Source of the DNA: Acidilobaceae archaeon
GTDB taxonomy: Archaea; Thermoproteota; Thermoprotei_A; Sulfolobales; Acidilobaceae
Assembly: GCA_027082825.1 (NCBI GenBank)
Contig: JALWTO010000005.1
Location: forward strand, 27,247 to 88,899
Length of the DNA: 61,653 nucleotides
Direction: 5' to 3'
Positions 9,730 through 19,467 of this stretch are shown in pieces (positions within the stretch are counted from its first letter, which is position 1; each line of letters starts with the position of its first letter). The translations under genes and the position numbers were made by a program. The notes under the pieces were generated by a model. The model worked only from the letters and a program-made list of their open reading frames with translations, searched no databases and was not told the DNA's origin.

Positions 9730-10144
9730 TTTTTTGGAACAGCACCTCCTTGCATCAAATTTTAACCTTGAAGCTAATGTATGCAATATCACATATTATT
9801 TTGGGCAGATAATTAAAGTTTAACCAATTAATTCTTCTTAGTTTCGTTTAATAGTGACTGCTTATGCTAAAAAAGCTAATGGACATCCTTCCTCATTCCA
9901 TTCTTGGGTTGCATCAGTTAGGAGCATTAGGCCTCAATTAAGCCACTAGGTCACATCTTTGATGAGGTTCGATCCTCAATGCTATGTTCCATGGCGCTAT
10001 AATGTCCTTAATGGCTTAAAGCGTCTTAAATACCTTTGCTTAGTAGATAACACTGTTAGTATCTTTATTTTAGTCATCCTTGTTATGGTTTTCACCTTTT
10101 TGCATGCTAAAAAATGATTTAATTAGACCCTATATGCTGAAAAA
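9730..10144. other. Gap with a tRNA-like fold of doubtful meaning
   Basis: No protein gene recognised. On the plus strand, AGCATT (9923-9928) pairs with AATGCT (9978-9983). Inside are GGC/GCC (9930-9932 with 9942-9944) and GAGG-TTCGAT-CCTC (9964-9977), which recalls a T-arm. The loop is one base short and there is no anticodon arm or proper length, so this is at most a decayed tRNA or chance. The rest is AT-rich with no ORF of note. Confidence 0.3.
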
Positions 10145-11041
10145 TCATGATGTGACCTTACATGACGATTCCAAGGTAGTCTCTATGTAATCTACATATT
10201 TGCTCCAACCAAGAACTTGGTAAGACCTTACATGTCCAGCACCATTTGCTACTACAAGCTTTCCACAGGGGCTTTTCTTAGCCATGTTCATGGCCTCACT
10301 AACAGTTACCAAAGGATCCTTTGTACCGACTATAACCAAAAGAGGTTTATTGACATTCTTTATGCTCATGGGCCCAAAGCTAAGATCCATGTTGTGATAA
10401 AGGACTCTTCCCCAAAACACTATTAGATATGAGTACCATTCAGGTATTCCATTCTCAGCCTTAAGCCATCTAGGAACGACAACTTTAAGCACAGGATAGG
10501 GACTGTCAGCAATTATTGCGTTTACCCTAGGATCGTTAGCACCGAGTACATAAGCTACTGCAGCACCCATACTGTAGCCTATGAGCCCAATTTTATATCC
10601 AGAGAACCTATTTGATACAAAGTCTAGGATAGCAACGGCATCATATTTCTCTTCAAGTGGGCCTATAGTGGTCATTGAACCTCCACTAACACCATGAGCT
10701 CTGAAGTCAAAGACAACCACCCAATACCCATCCCTAGATAGGTAATAGGAAAGCTTCAGTATCCTTGGATTTGCCTTACAACTGGTGTAGCCATGCATTA
10801 TTATTACAACATAGTTCTTAGCACTTCCCATGGGTTTTATTATCCAACCTTTAAGCTCCACACCGTCCTCGGTAGTCACAGTAAAGTTGCTGTAATTAAG
10901 GCCATAGTTAGAAGGGTTTTCCTTCTCGATACATCTCTTGGGATGTGTCCCTAGATATGCTACGTATATAGGAAATGCAATAAAAGCCACAACAATAACT
11001 ATTATAACGATTCCTATAACGACAGTCTTAGCTCTACCCAA
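10145..11041 (-). CDS. Membrane-anchored alpha/beta hydrolase
   Basis: 298 residues. Residues 6-30 form an N-terminal membrane anchor, so the catalytic domain is probably outside the cytoplasm. The fold is an alpha/beta hydrolase: oxyanion segment HGYT near 83, nucleophile Ser147 in GYSMG, acid Asp232 in TKDPL and His260 in GAGHV. Relatives act as esterases or peptidases of the BAAT/DLH-like clan, but the substrate is unknown. The start has no strong ribosome-binding site (a GGGTGATCAG stretch precedes it). It lies 76 nt downstream of the amidase on the same strand. Confidence 0.85.
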   Translation of the reverse strand: MGRAKTVVIGIVIIVIVVAFIAFPIYVAYLGTHPKRCIEKENPSNYGLNYSNFTVTTEDGVELKGWIIKPMGSAKNYVVIIMHGYTSCKANPRILKLSYYLSRDGYWVVVFDFRAHGVSGGSMTTIGPLEEKYDAVAILDFVSNRFSGYKIGLIGYSMGAAVAYVLGANDPRVNAIIADSPYPVLKVVVPRWLKAENGIPEWYSYLIVFWGRVLYHNMDLSFGPMSIKNVNKPLLVIVGTKDPLVTVSEAMNMAKKSPCGKLVVANGAGHVRSYQVLGWSKYVDYIETTLESSCKVTS

Positions 11042-11117
11042 CTCTGATCACCCATGATAAAATAAGAAGTCAGTGCTCAGCACGCTCCTCACCTCTCAGA
11101 AATCCCGGCCGAAAACA

Positions 11118-12539
11118 TCATCCCAGGGCCTTTGGTCTCCAGTCTTTCCACGGCTTCATTCTCTCATAGGCTGCTGAGAGTTTAAGAACTCCAACATCAT
11201 CTAGTGGCCTTCCAACGATCTGGAGTCCTACTGGTAGTCCATCTGAGGTTAACCCTGCTGGAACACTTGCAGCTGGTTGCTTTGTGAAGTTGAATGGAAA
11301 AGTAAAGGGCATCCAGCCAACTATGAGAGGTACATCTTTCCCCCTTATGCTTGTGGGTCCTGGTATTTCGTCTATCTTGAATGGTGGAACTGCTGTTGTT
11401 GGAGTTATTAGGAAGTCATATTTCTTGAACAAGTCTCTTATAGATGACCATATAAGATCTCTAAGGATCTCGGCCTTAGCGTATTCATATCCTTTTACTT
11501 CTTTAGCCTGTTCGATTATAGCTATGTAAAGAGGATATGCAACTTTCTTCCACTCTTCGATTTTGTCTCCTATAAACGCTAGAATTTCACTAGCGACCTT
11601 GGCAACTAAGGCCTCTCCAGCATCCGGCATTTTGATATTAACTTCATCAACAGTTGCACCGATCTTTTCAAATGTCTTTACTGCCTCTTTGACAGCCCTT
11701 TCAACCTCTTCGTCAACAACAGCATGCCCTAAGTCTAGACTGAAAGCAATTTTGGTACCCTCTATGTTGTCGTCTAAGGCCTTTACATAACTTTCAACCT
11801 CTCTTGGGAGACTCTCAGGATCTCTTATGTCTGGTCCCGAGACCACATCCATGAGTATTGCCGCATCTCTGACAGATCTTGTTAGAAAGCCTTCAGAATG
11901 AAGACCTAAGAATGCCTTAATCGTTTTTGGATAAAGAGGTATTCTCCCATAGCTTGGCTTAAATCCGTAAACTCCACAGAAAGATGCGGGAATCCTTATC
12001 GACCCACCTCCGTCATTTCCCAATGCAACAGGAGCAAGACCTGCTATTACAGCTGCGGCACTGCCTCCACTGCTTCCTCCGACAGTTCTTTCAAGATTCC
12101 AAGGATTTCTCGTCGGTCCTATGAGTAGGTTATCAGTAAAGGGCATAAGAGCCAGCTCGGGAAGGTTTGTCTTTCCTAATATTAAACCCCCAGCCTTCTT
12201 AATTCTTTCAACAACAATAGCATCTTCACTAGGAATATTGTTCTCAAATAGTTTTGATCCATAAGTGGTCTTTAAACCTCTGGTCTCAATGTTGTCCTTG
12301 ACGGCAATCGGTATTCCATATAGTATGTCTTTGTTTTTCTCTCTCTTGACATTAACAGCCTCATTGATTACATTTTTATTGATAGTTATGTAGGCATTTA
12401 TCTTATTGTTAAGGTTCTGTATTCTCTCAAGGAAAATATTTGCTAGCTCCTCTGGAGAGATAGTTTCTGTTCTAAGAAGTTCTGTAGTTTCATAAAGAGG
12501 CTTCCAGACAATTTCTTCAGAATTCAAGCGGTGGGACAC
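11118..12539 (-). CDS. Amidase, amidase-signature (AS) family
   Basis: 473 residues, similar in length to GatA and bacterial amidases. The Ser-cisSer-Lys triad is visible: Lys in GIPIAVKDN near residue 82, and the serines in VGGSSGGSAAAV near 152-163, followed by GNDGGGSIRIPASFCGVYG. It hydrolyses an amide to acid and ammonia. No gatB, gatC or other tRNA-amidotransferase gene is nearby, so I favour a stand-alone catabolic amidase over GatA. Start GTG 12539 is tentative. A TTG four codons later has GGTG 9 nt upstream. Confidence 0.88.
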   Translation of the reverse strand: MSHRLNSEEIVWKPLYETTELLRTETISPEELANIFLERIQNLNNKINAYITINKNVINEAVNVKREKNKDILYGIPIAVKDNIETRGLKTTYGSKLFENNIPSEDAIVVERIKKAGGLILGKTNLPELALMPFTDNLLIGPTRNPWNLERTVGGSSGGSAAAVIAGLAPVALGNDGGGSIRIPASFCGVYGFKPSYGRIPLYPKTIKAFLGLHSEGFLTRSVRDAAILMDVVSGPDIRDPESLPREVESYVKALDDNIEGTKIAFSLDLGHAVVDEEVERAVKEAVKTFEKIGATVDEVNIKMPDAGEALVAKVASEILAFIGDKIEEWKKVAYPLYIAIIEQAKEVKGYEYAKAEILRDLIWSSIRDLFKKYDFLITPTTAVPPFKIDEIPGPTSIRGKDVPLIVGWMPFTFPFNFTKQPAASVPAGLTSDGLPVGLQIVGRPLDDVGVLKLSAAYERMKPWKDWRPKALG

Positions 12540-12775
12540 CAGTTAAACATTAAAGTTGCTAAAATAAAAGAGGTAAAGTAAGAAAGTATTTATCTATTGA
12601 TCTTGACAACCTTATAATTCACTATCCAACTTAGGAAAAGTAAAGTACAATTACTGTCTTTTTCTTAGACATTGAGCAAAATATTTTTCCTAGAATCTGA
12701 ACATCAGGGCCTTGGCTTTGTATATAACATAGAAGGACCTCTGAGAAGCATCTGTTTTACATAGAAACAGTTCTG

Positions 12776-13762
12776 TTAGATACTTATTTTTATGTCTTTA
12801 CATGTCTCCTTAGCCAGCCTTTCTGCCTCCTGTAACAATCCACTTACCTTTTTTGCAACATCTTCAAGTCTCGGCTTCTCTACCTCTGTAGTTCTCATTA
12901 ATGCATTTCTAAGGATCCTTTCTGCAAGAAGTCTTATGGCCAAGACCCTTCTCGATGTTATTTTTTCTCCTATACCGTTTGTCTTTTTTAGAAACTCAAA
13001 ATGCTCTTCAATAACATTAGTCAAGTCCTCTATTCCTTGTCCCATTATGGCACTAGTCCTCACGACCTTGGGAATCCATCCTCTCATTGAGGATCCTATT
13101 TCTCCAGACTCTATGACAAAGTTTAGGTATTCCTCTGTTTTTGTTGCACCTGGAATGTCACTCTTATTAACTACATAAATATCACCTATTTCCATGACTC
13201 CAGCTTTAAGTGCTTGTATATCATCTCCAGCACCTGGCATGGTAACAACAATTATTGTATGAGCTGCATGCATTATGTCGACCTCAGCCTGGCCAACACC
13301 AACAGTCTCAACTATTATTTTGTCATAGCCTAAGGCATCGAAAGCTTCTATAATAGCTAATGCTGCAAGGCTAATTCCTCCCTTAAGACCATGAGTTGAA
13401 AGGCTCCTAATGAAAACACCAGGGTCAGTAGCATGTTCTTGCATTCTAAGCCTGTCTCCCATTAATGCCCCCTGGCTAAAAGGACTGCTAGGATCTATTG
13501 CAATAATTCCCACCTTATGGCCTCTCTTTCTGAAAACAGTTATTATCCTTGATATTAATGTGCTCTTTCCAGCTCCAGGTATTCCAGTAACTCCTATAAC
13601 ATGAGCTCTCTTAGATCTCTTAGCTAGAATTTCAAGAAGTTTACCAGCCTCTTCATCGTAGGCCTCAAGAATTGAAAGGAGTCTTCCCATGGCTCTTATG
13701 TTACTGTTTGAGGCCTGATCGACAAGTTTCTCTAAAAACTCTAGATTTGGAGCCAAACACAT
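12776..13762 (-). CDS. meaB: MeaB/ArgK GTPase, methylmalonyl-CoA mutase chaperone
   Basis: G3E-family P-loop GTPase that loads and protects adenosylcobalamin-dependent methylmalonyl-CoA mutase. 328 residues, as usual. P-loop GIPGAGKSTL (residues about 60-69), switch segment IDPSSPFSQGALMGDR, DxxG-equivalent ETVGVGQ, and base-recognition motif NKSD near 199 are all intact. The mutase subunits lie 3 kb away on the same strand with two plus-strand genes between. A hairpin pairing 12752-12757 with 12765-12770 lies just past the stop and could aid termination. ATG 13762 has a GGTGA very close upstream, so the exact start is uncertain. Confidence 0.93.
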   Translation of the reverse strand: MCLAPNLEFLEKLVDQASNSNIRAMGRLLSILEAYDEEAGKLLEILAKRSKRAHVIGVTGIPGAGKSTLISRIITVFRKRGHKVGIIAIDPSSPFSQGALMGDRLRMQEHATDPGVFIRSLSTHGLKGGISLAALAIIEAFDALGYDKIIVETVGVGQAEVDIMHAAHTIIVVTMPGAGDDIQALKAGVMEIGDIYVVNKSDIPGATKTEEYLNFVIESGEIGSSMRGWIPKVVRTSAIMGQGIEDLTNVIEEHFEFLKKTNGIGEKITSRRVLAIRLLAERILRNALMRTTEVEKPRLEDVAKKVSGLLQEAERLAKETCKDIKISI

Positions 13763-14006
13763 TTCACCAAGATGTTCCTCTGTCTTCTGAGGATTATTTA
13801 GCTTATAATCCTCAGAACGTTTGCCAAGCTCTTTTTGATGAAGTCCTTTGAGTTTAGAACATTTTAGACAATAGGATGTTAAGTTTTTTAGATTTGAAAT
13901 ATTTTTATATATAATATACAGAGAATTTTGCTCGTAAGTTTATATAGCTTAACATTTGATAATATTTTTTGATTTCTGTCATTTGGTTTGGAGGTGTACT
14001 AACAAA

Positions 14007-14993
14007 ATGAAGGTAGGAATTTATGGCTTTGGTTCTATAGGTAGGCTTATAGCAAGGGTTGCTCTTGATAGAGGGCACAAGGTTGTTTCTGCTGTTGACA
14101 TTAATGAGGAGATTGTTGGGAAGGATATTGGAGAACTTCTTGGGAGAAACCCTCTAGGATTTAAGGTCTCTAGCGATCCTAATACACTCTCTACTGCTGA
14201 TGTCGTTCTTCATGCTACTGGATCTTATCTGGACAAGATTTATGATCAGTTAGAGGCAGTTATTGATCTTAGAAAGAGCATTGTATCGACATGTGAAACT
14301 CTATCATATCCATATTTCAGGTATCCTTCCTTGGCTAGGAAACTTGATGAAAAAGCTAGGAGCACAGAAGTCTATGTTATAGGCACTGGAGTTAATCCAG
14401 GTTTTCTTTTGGATACTCTAGTCACAACAGTGAGTGCACCTTTCAATATTATTAAGACACTTAAAGCTGTAAGAAGTATCGATGCTGCAAAGAGACGTAG
14501 GTCATTTCAAGTCAAAATTGGAGTTGGAATGAATCCTAATGAGTTCCTTAAGGAACTTAGCGAGGGAAAGAAGAGTGCTCATGTTGGATACATCGAGTCC
14601 GTTCTTCTAATAGCTGATATAGGAGGTTTAACTCTAAATAAGGTCGAAGAAGGTCAAGACCCTGTTATAGCAGAATCTGACATAGAAAGTCATGGAGTTA
14701 AGGTGCCTAAGGGAAAAATCCTTGGCATTAAAGGATATGGAAGTGGGTATGCAAAAGACAAAGAGGTGATAAGAGTTGAATTCCATGCCTATGTCGGAGG
14801 GCCTGAATACGAAGAAATAGGAGTCGAAGGCACAGAGGCCTCAATAACCTGGAGAAGCACAGGTACACCCGGTGACCTTGCCACAGCCTCTCTAATAGTT
14901 AGTGTTGCTGAGAAACTTGAAACAAGACCTTATAAATTTGGACTTCTGACAATGGCTGATTTAGTTCCTTATAGAATAAAGTTTGCTCTCTGA
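14007..14993 (+). CDS. DapB-fold NAD(P)-dependent dehydrogenase (2,4-diaminopentanoate dehydrogenase-like)
   Basis: 328 residues from ATG 14007, which follows GGAGGTG by about 10 nt. The N-terminal Rossmann motif GIYGFGSIGR and the segment VIGTGVNPGFLLDTL near residue 128 resemble the 2,4-diaminopentanoate dehydrogenase / dihydrodipicolinate-reductase-like family rather than true DapB. It is 12 nt before an aminotransferase gene, so the two probably act in sequence: a transaminase and an amino- or semialdehyde dehydrogenase in amino-acid breakdown. Lying inside the B12-mutase block, the product might feed propionyl-CoA metabolism, but that is inference. Confidence 0.75.
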   Translation: MKVGIYGFGSIGRLIARVALDRGHKVVSAVDINEEIVGKDIGELLGRNPLGFKVSSDPNTLSTADVVLHATGSYLDKIYDQLEAVIDLRKSIVSTCETLSYPYFRYPSLARKLDEKARSTEVYVIGTGVNPGFLLDTLVTTVSAPFNIIKTLKAVRSIDAAKRRRSFQVKIGVGMNPNEFLKELSEGKKSAHVGYIESVLLIADIGGLTLNKVEEGQDPVIAESDIESHGVKVPKGKILGIKGYGSGYAKDKEVIRVEFHAYVGGPEYEEIGVEGTEASITWRSTGTPGDLATASLIVSVAEKLETRPYKFGLLTMADLVPYRIKFAL

Positions 14994-15005
14994 GGTGCCT
15001 TTTTT

Positions 15006-16370
15006 ATGGAAATAGACGTTAACGAAATAAAATCTTTTTACTCTAGCCTTGAAGCAACTTATAGAGAGAAGACTCCGAGATCACTATCATTATTCAAGAG
15101 GGCAAAGAAGGTCTTTCCTGATGGGCTGACATATTCAATTAGAAAGCTTAGTCCTTATCCTCCTTATATAATTAAGGGTAAAGGAGCTAAGGTAAGCGAT
15201 ATAGATGGAAATGTCTATACTGATTACTGGATGGGACATGGGGCTCTCTTTCTTGGTCATGCACCAGACGAGATATTGAATGTCATAAAAGAACAGATTG
15301 AGAATGGGGCACATTTTGGATATGAGAATGAAATAGCACTCAGATATGCAGAGCTTTTAATTAAGATCTTACCTAACGCAGAAGCTATAAAGTTTACAAA
15401 CAGTGGAACAGAATCAAATTACTTTGTATTGAGACTCGCGAGAGTCTACACTAAGAAGCTTAAGGTTATAAAAATGAAAGGAGGATGGCATGGAGCTGTT
15501 GAACAGCTCCATTATAACGTCTCCTATCCATATGAAGGCTTTGAGACCGGAGGGATTCCCTCAGAGCTTGATATGTATGTTGAGAGTGTTCCTTTTAATG
15601 ACCTTAATGCTTTAGAGAAAGTTCTGAAGAAGAGAAATATTGCTGCAGTTTTTCTTGAACCAGTTCTTGGTGGAGGCGGTGCTATCGGACCTGAAAAAGA
15701 TTACCTGAAAGGAGTTAGAGAACTTTGTGACCAATATGATTCGCTTTTAGTGTTTGACGAGGTAATAACAGGTTTCAGACTTGCATTAGGAGGTGCACAA
15801 GAATACTATGGAGTTAAGGCTGACATAGTAACTCTAGGAAAGATAATAGGCGGAGGAGTACCAGGTGCTGGAGCATTTGCTGGTCCTTATGATATAATGA
15901 AGTACGTTGAGAAGGAAAGACCTAAGGGAGAGAGAGCATATCACTCAGGAACGTTTTCAGGAAACCCATTAACTACAATGGCTGGTTATGCTACCATAGC
16001 GTATTTAATGAAAAACAGAGGTCTCTATGATCATATAAACTTATTGGGAGAAGGAATAAAAAGAAAGATTGATAGTTTGAGGGAAGAATCCGAGATCCCG
16101 ATATATTCAACGGGTGTTGGATCAGTAATTGGAGTTCACTTTACAACATCAAGACCTAAAAACCATCGTGAAGTATATGAACTTAGATGGGGAAAGGGTC
16201 TTATAGAGAAGGCATATAATATGTTTATGAGAGTTAACAATATCATATACATTTCTGAGGATCTAGCTCATCTTCTCCTTTCTGTTAAACACGGCGAAGA
16301 AGACATAGAAAGGTTCACGAACCTCACAAGAGAGTTCTTAGAAAGAATAAAGAAAGTTATAAAGATGTAA
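15006..16370 (+). CDS. Class-III aminotransferase, glutamate-1-semialdehyde aminotransferase-like
   Basis: 454 residues, PLP-dependent. FTNSGTES near residue 133 binds the PLP phosphate, [10 protein letters not shown] contains the ring-stacking Asp, and Lys279 in [11 protein letters not shown] is the Schiff-base lysine. Overall it resembles HemL, but there are no haem or siroheme genes nearby, and its operon partner is a dehydrogenase, so a catabolic omega- or beta-aminotransferase is at least as likely. GAGGTG lies about 8 nt before ATG 15006. The 3' end overlaps the convergent mutase small-subunit gene by 14 nt. Confidence 0.85.
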   Translation: MEIDVNEIKSFYSSLEATYREKTPRSLSLFKRAKKVFPDGLTYSIRKLSPYPPYIIKGKGAKVSDIDGNVYTDYWMGHGALFLGHAPDEILNVIKEQIENGAHFGYENEIALRYAELLIKILPNAEAIKFTNSGTESNYFVLRLARVYTKKLKVIKMKGGWHGAVEQLHYNVSYPYEGFETGGIPSELDMYVESVPFNDLNALEKVLKKRNIAAVFLEPVLGGGGAIGPEKDYLKGVRELCDQYDSLLVFDEVITGFRLALGGAQEYYGVKADIVTLGKIIGGGVPGAGAFAGPYDIMKYVEKERPKGERAYHSGTFSGNPLTTMAGYATIAYLMKNRGLYDHINLLGEGIKRKIDSLREESEIPIYSTGVGSVIGVHFTTSRPKNHREVYELRWGKGLIEKAYNMFMRVNNIIYISEDLAHLLLSVKHGEEDIERFTNLTREFLERIKKVIKM

Positions 16371-16809
16371 GGTCTTCCTCTTTTTTCCTCTTTTCTTCAG
16401 CAAGCTCTCTGACTTTTTCTACAATTTCTTTGAGACTTGTTCCTGGTAAGAAGATCTCTTTTACACCAATGCTCTTTAGCTCGTCAACATCAACAACAGG
16501 TATAGTACCTCCAAGTACCACAGGAATATCCATTGCATCCGCTTCCTTAAGCTTCGCTATAAGTCTCTTCATATGATGCATATGTGCCCCACTAAGTATA
16601 CTCACACCTATAACATCTACATCCTCCTGGAGAGCTGCATATACTACTTGTTCTGGACTCTGTCTTATACCAGTATAGACTACATCAAACCCAGCATCCT
16701 TGAGGGCCCTTGCTATGACCTTTGCTCCTCTGTCATGTCCATCTATCCCTAGCTTGGCTACAAGAACCTTATATCTCCTCTTAATCTTAGTAGAGTGGGG
16801 GCTCGACAT
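16357..16809 (-). CDS. mcmA2: Methylmalonyl-CoA mutase, B12-binding small subunit
   Basis: 150 residues forming the cobalamin-binding domain of the archaeal split mutase. The base-off/His-on motif DGHDRG near residue 23, the VSILSGAH segment and the GGTIP segment near 104 are all present. It assembles with the large subunit to interconvert (R)-methylmalonyl-CoA and succinyl-CoA. Start ATG 16809 has GGAGGTG 10 nt upstream. The ATG at 16818 is too close to that site. The gene overlaps the end of the large-subunit gene by 23 nt, implying translational coupling. The Lys/Glu-rich tail is species-specific. Confidence 0.95.
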   Translation of the reverse strand: MSSPHSTKIKRRYKVLVAKLGIDGHDRGAKVIARALKDAGFDVVYTGIRQSPEQVVYAALQEDVDVIGVSILSGAHMHHMKRLIAKLKEADAMDIPVVLGGTIPVVDVDELKSIGVKEIFLPGTSLKEIVEKVRELAEEKRKKEEDLTSL

Positions 16810-18487
16810 ATACTCCATACACCTCCTTAAGCGTATTCATTATTTCTCCTAATGTAGCATAAGCCTTTACTGCATTGAGAATGTAAGGCATTACATTTTC
16901 CCCCCTTTCGGCTGATCTCCTGAGTTTATCTAAGGCTCTCTTCCAGTGTTGTTCATTTCTCATGGCTCTAACTTTCCTTATCCTCTCTTTCTGTCTTCTC
17001 TCTATCTCTTCTTGTCTGAACTCAAGGAGTGGAACCTTTCTTATTTCTTCAACGTCCTTGTCAGCAAATATGTTGACACCAACTATGAATCTCTTATTTT
17101 CTTCAACCTCTTTTTGGAACCTGTAGCTTGTATCTATTACCTCCTTCTGTGGGTACCCCTTCTTGACAGCCTCTAACATGCCTCCCATTCTCTCTATTCT
17201 ATCTATATATTTCCAGGCCCTTTCCTCGATTTCATCGGTAAGCCATTCTACATAGTAACTGCCTCCTAAAGGATCTATGACATCTGCAACTCCAGTCTCA
17301 TAAGCAAGTATCTGTTGGGTTCTTAAAGCGATCTTTGCGGCAAATTCGCTAGGAACTCTGAAAGGTTCATCAAAGCTATTCGTATGAAGGCTCTGGGTTC
17401 CACCAAGAACGGCAGCAAGAGCTTCATAGGCGGTCCTTACTATGTTGTTCCATGGCTGCTGAGCCGTCAAAGAACAACCAGCTGTCTGGGTGTGAAATCT
17501 CATCCACATGCTTCTTGACTTTTTTGCTCCAAACCACTCTCTCATTATTTTTGCCCACATTCTTCTTGCTGCCCTGAACTTTGCAACTTCCTCGAAGAAG
17601 TTTATGTGACTATCCCAGAAGAAACTAAGCCTGGGGGCAAATACATCTACGTCTAGGCCTCTGGCTATCAGTTGTCTTACATATTCTATGCCATCTGCTA
17701 TAGTAAAAGCAATCTCTTGTACGGCATCACTTCCCGCTTCTCTTATATGATATCCACTTATGCTTATTGGATTCCATTTTGGAATGTTTTTAACACTCCA
17801 CTCTATCAAATCCATTCCTATCTTAACTGCAGGCTCTGGAGGGAAGACATAGCTTTTTTGAGCAATAAACTCTTTGAGAGGATCATTCTGGGTGGTTCCA
17901 CCTATCTTGTCATATGGCACGCCCTGCTTCTCAGCGACAGCTACATAAAAACTCAGGAGTATTGGTGCTGGGGGGTTTATTGTCATGTTAGTGGTTACTT
18001 TACCCATATTTATTTTATCAAATATTATTTCCATATCAACTATTGATGGGACACTAACACCAACAATGCCAACCTCTCCCTCAGCCATGGGATCATCAGG
18101 GTCCAATCCTATGAGGGTTGGATAGTCAAATGCTAGGCTTAATCCAGTTTCTCCATGTTCTATCAGAAACTTGAGTCTTTTGTTTGTTTCTTCTGGACCT
18201 CCATAACCACTGAACATTCTCATTGTCCATACTCGTGCCCTGTACATGGTTGCATGGATCCCTCTTGTGTATGGATACGTTCCCGGAAGTCCTAGTTTTT
18301 CTGTATGATCAAAGTCCTCTATGTCGGCTGGAGTATAGACTCTCTTAACTGGAATTTCAGAAAGAGTTGTAAATTCCTCCATTCTCTCGGGGATCCTTCG
18401 AAGCCAGAGAGGAACTACCTCATTCTCCCACTTTCTTATAGCCTTTCTAATCTCTTCTACAGCCTCTTTATTGAAAAGTTTAACCAC
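16787..18487 (-). CDS. mcmA1: Methylmalonyl-CoA mutase, large (catalytic) subunit
   Basis: 566 residues matching the catalytic TIM-barrel subunit of archaeal split mutases. Diagnostic segments are [20 protein letters not shown] near residue 77, [30 protein letters not shown] near 244 and the [14 protein letters not shown] substrate-binding stretch near 332. GTG 18487 has GGGGTGT about 9 nt upstream. It leads the operon with the small subunit. With MeaB nearby this is a complete mutase module. Epimerase and propionyl-CoA carboxylase are not in the window. Confidence 0.96.
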   Translation of the reverse strand: MVKLFNKEAVEEIRKAIRKWENEVVPLWLRRIPERMEEFTTLSEIPVKRVYTPADIEDFDHTEKLGLPGTYPYTRGIHATMYRARVWTMRMFSGYGGPEETNKRLKFLIEHGETGLSLAFDYPTLIGLDPDDPMAEGEVGIVGVSVPSIVDMEIIFDKINMGKVTTNMTINPPAPILLSFYVAVAEKQGVPYDKIGGTTQNDPLKEFIAQKSYVFPPEPAVKIGMDLIEWSVKNIPKWNPISISGYHIREAGSDAVQEIAFTIADGIEYVRQLIARGLDVDVFAPRLSFFWDSHINFFEEVAKFRAARRMWAKIMREWFGAKKSRSMWMRFHTQTAGCSLTAQQPWNNIVRTAYEALAAVLGGTQSLHTNSFDEPFRVPSEFAAKIALRTQQILAYETGVADVIDPLGGSYYVEWLTDEIEERAWKYIDRIERMGGMLEAVKKGYPQKEVIDTSYRFQKEVEENKRFIVGVNIFADKDVEEIRKVPLLEFRQEEIERRQKERIRKVRAMRNEQHWKRALDKLRRSAERGENVMPYILNAVKAYATLGEIMNTLKEVYGVYVEPPLY

Positions 18488-18642
18488 CGGAAGTACACCC
18501 CATCCAGGTTCATCGGGGCTTTGGACCCACTCTTTTGTTAAGAAAATGCTTTGAGAGTTATTAAGTGCTCAAACATAAATTGGCATAAATTAACAAAAGT
18601 TTTAGTGGATGTACAGGGTATCCAGGCTTGAGGTGATTTTTG

Positions 18643-19467
18643 ATGACAAAAGTAAAGGTTTTCTCGGAGATCCTGGGTTCTGAGATATTTATTCCTGAGA
18701 AACCACAGAGAATAGTTAGCATATCTCCTGCTCTAACTGAAACTGTTTACAGACTTGGAATCGAAGACAGACTCGTTGGAGTTAGTGCTTTCTGTGATAA
18801 ACCCCCAGAGGCCAGAGAGAAGCCTAAGGTAGGAAGCTACTATAAAGTTAACTTTAAGCTTCTTGAGAAGCTAAGCCCGGATCTTATCTTAGTGACTACA
18901 GGTGCACAAAGAAGCTCTATAAAGGAGATTGTCGAGAAAGGTTATGTCGTTTATCCAGTACCTCTTCCAGTTAGTATTTATGGAATTTTGGAAAACATAG
19001 TAATAGTCGGAATACTTACTGGGGAGTATAAAAAAGCCTCAATTCTTTGTAGAGGCCTTTTAGAAGACTTTGAAAAACTTATGGGAACTCTTGATGGAAT
19101 AAAGATATACTATGAAATAGATCTTGGAGGTCCTGTATCGGCTGGTGCCCATAGTTATATAGGGGATGCATTTAGGTACTTAGGAGCTCTAACTCCATTT
19201 GAGAACGAGAGAACACCTTGGGTGATAAATCCTGAACCAAATAAAATTAAGGAGTTTGATCCAGATATAATAGTTTATGAGCCAAAGCCTTTCTCAAAGT
19301 TCTCTAGAGAAAAGATAGTTAACGATCTTGCAAAGAGGATTGGTAATCTTGAAGCACTTAGGAATGACAAAATTATAATATTGAAGCCTAACAGTCTTGC
19401 TCATTATGGGCCTGCGTTCTTTAATTCGCTTGATGCCTTGGTCTCAGAAGCAAGAAAACTTCTGTAA
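18643..19467 (+). CDS. BtuF-like (periplasmic-binding fold) protein lacking a signal peptide
   Basis: 274 residues of the class-III substrate-binding fold used for cobalamin, heme and siderophores. Motifs include PQRIVSISPALTETVYRLG at about 21-39, LSPDLILVT and the second lobe beginning near 140. The protein begins directly with MTKVKVFSE: there is no signal peptide, lipobox or membrane anchor, so it should be cytosolic. No permease or ATPase gene is close. Being divergent from the mutase operon, it may bind a corrinoid inside the cell; that is inference. GAGGTGAT precedes ATG 18643. Its 3' end overlaps mpgP by 64 nt. Confidence 0.75.
   Translation: MTKVKVFSEILGSEIFIPEKPQRIVSISPALTETVYRLGIEDRLVGVSAFCDKPPEAREKPKVGSYYKVNFKLLEKLSPDLILVTTGAQRSSIKEIVEKGYVVYPVPLPVSIYGILENIVIVGILTGEYKKASILCRGLLEDFEKLMGTLDGIKIYYEIDLGGPVSAGAHSYIGDAFRYLGALTPFENERTPWVINPEPNKIKEFDPDIIVYEPKPFSKFSREKIVNDLAKRIGNLEALRNDKIIILKPNSLAHYGPAFFNSLDALVSEARKLL

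Noticed and set aside
9964-9977. T-arm of a tRNA gene
   Set aside because: Loop of six, no anticodon arm, total length 61 nt and no CCA-end context. Not called as a tRNA.
11118-12539. GatA subunit of a tRNA amidotransferase
   Set aside because: The AS-family motifs alone do not show this, and no gatB/gatC/gatD/gatE gene is adjacent.
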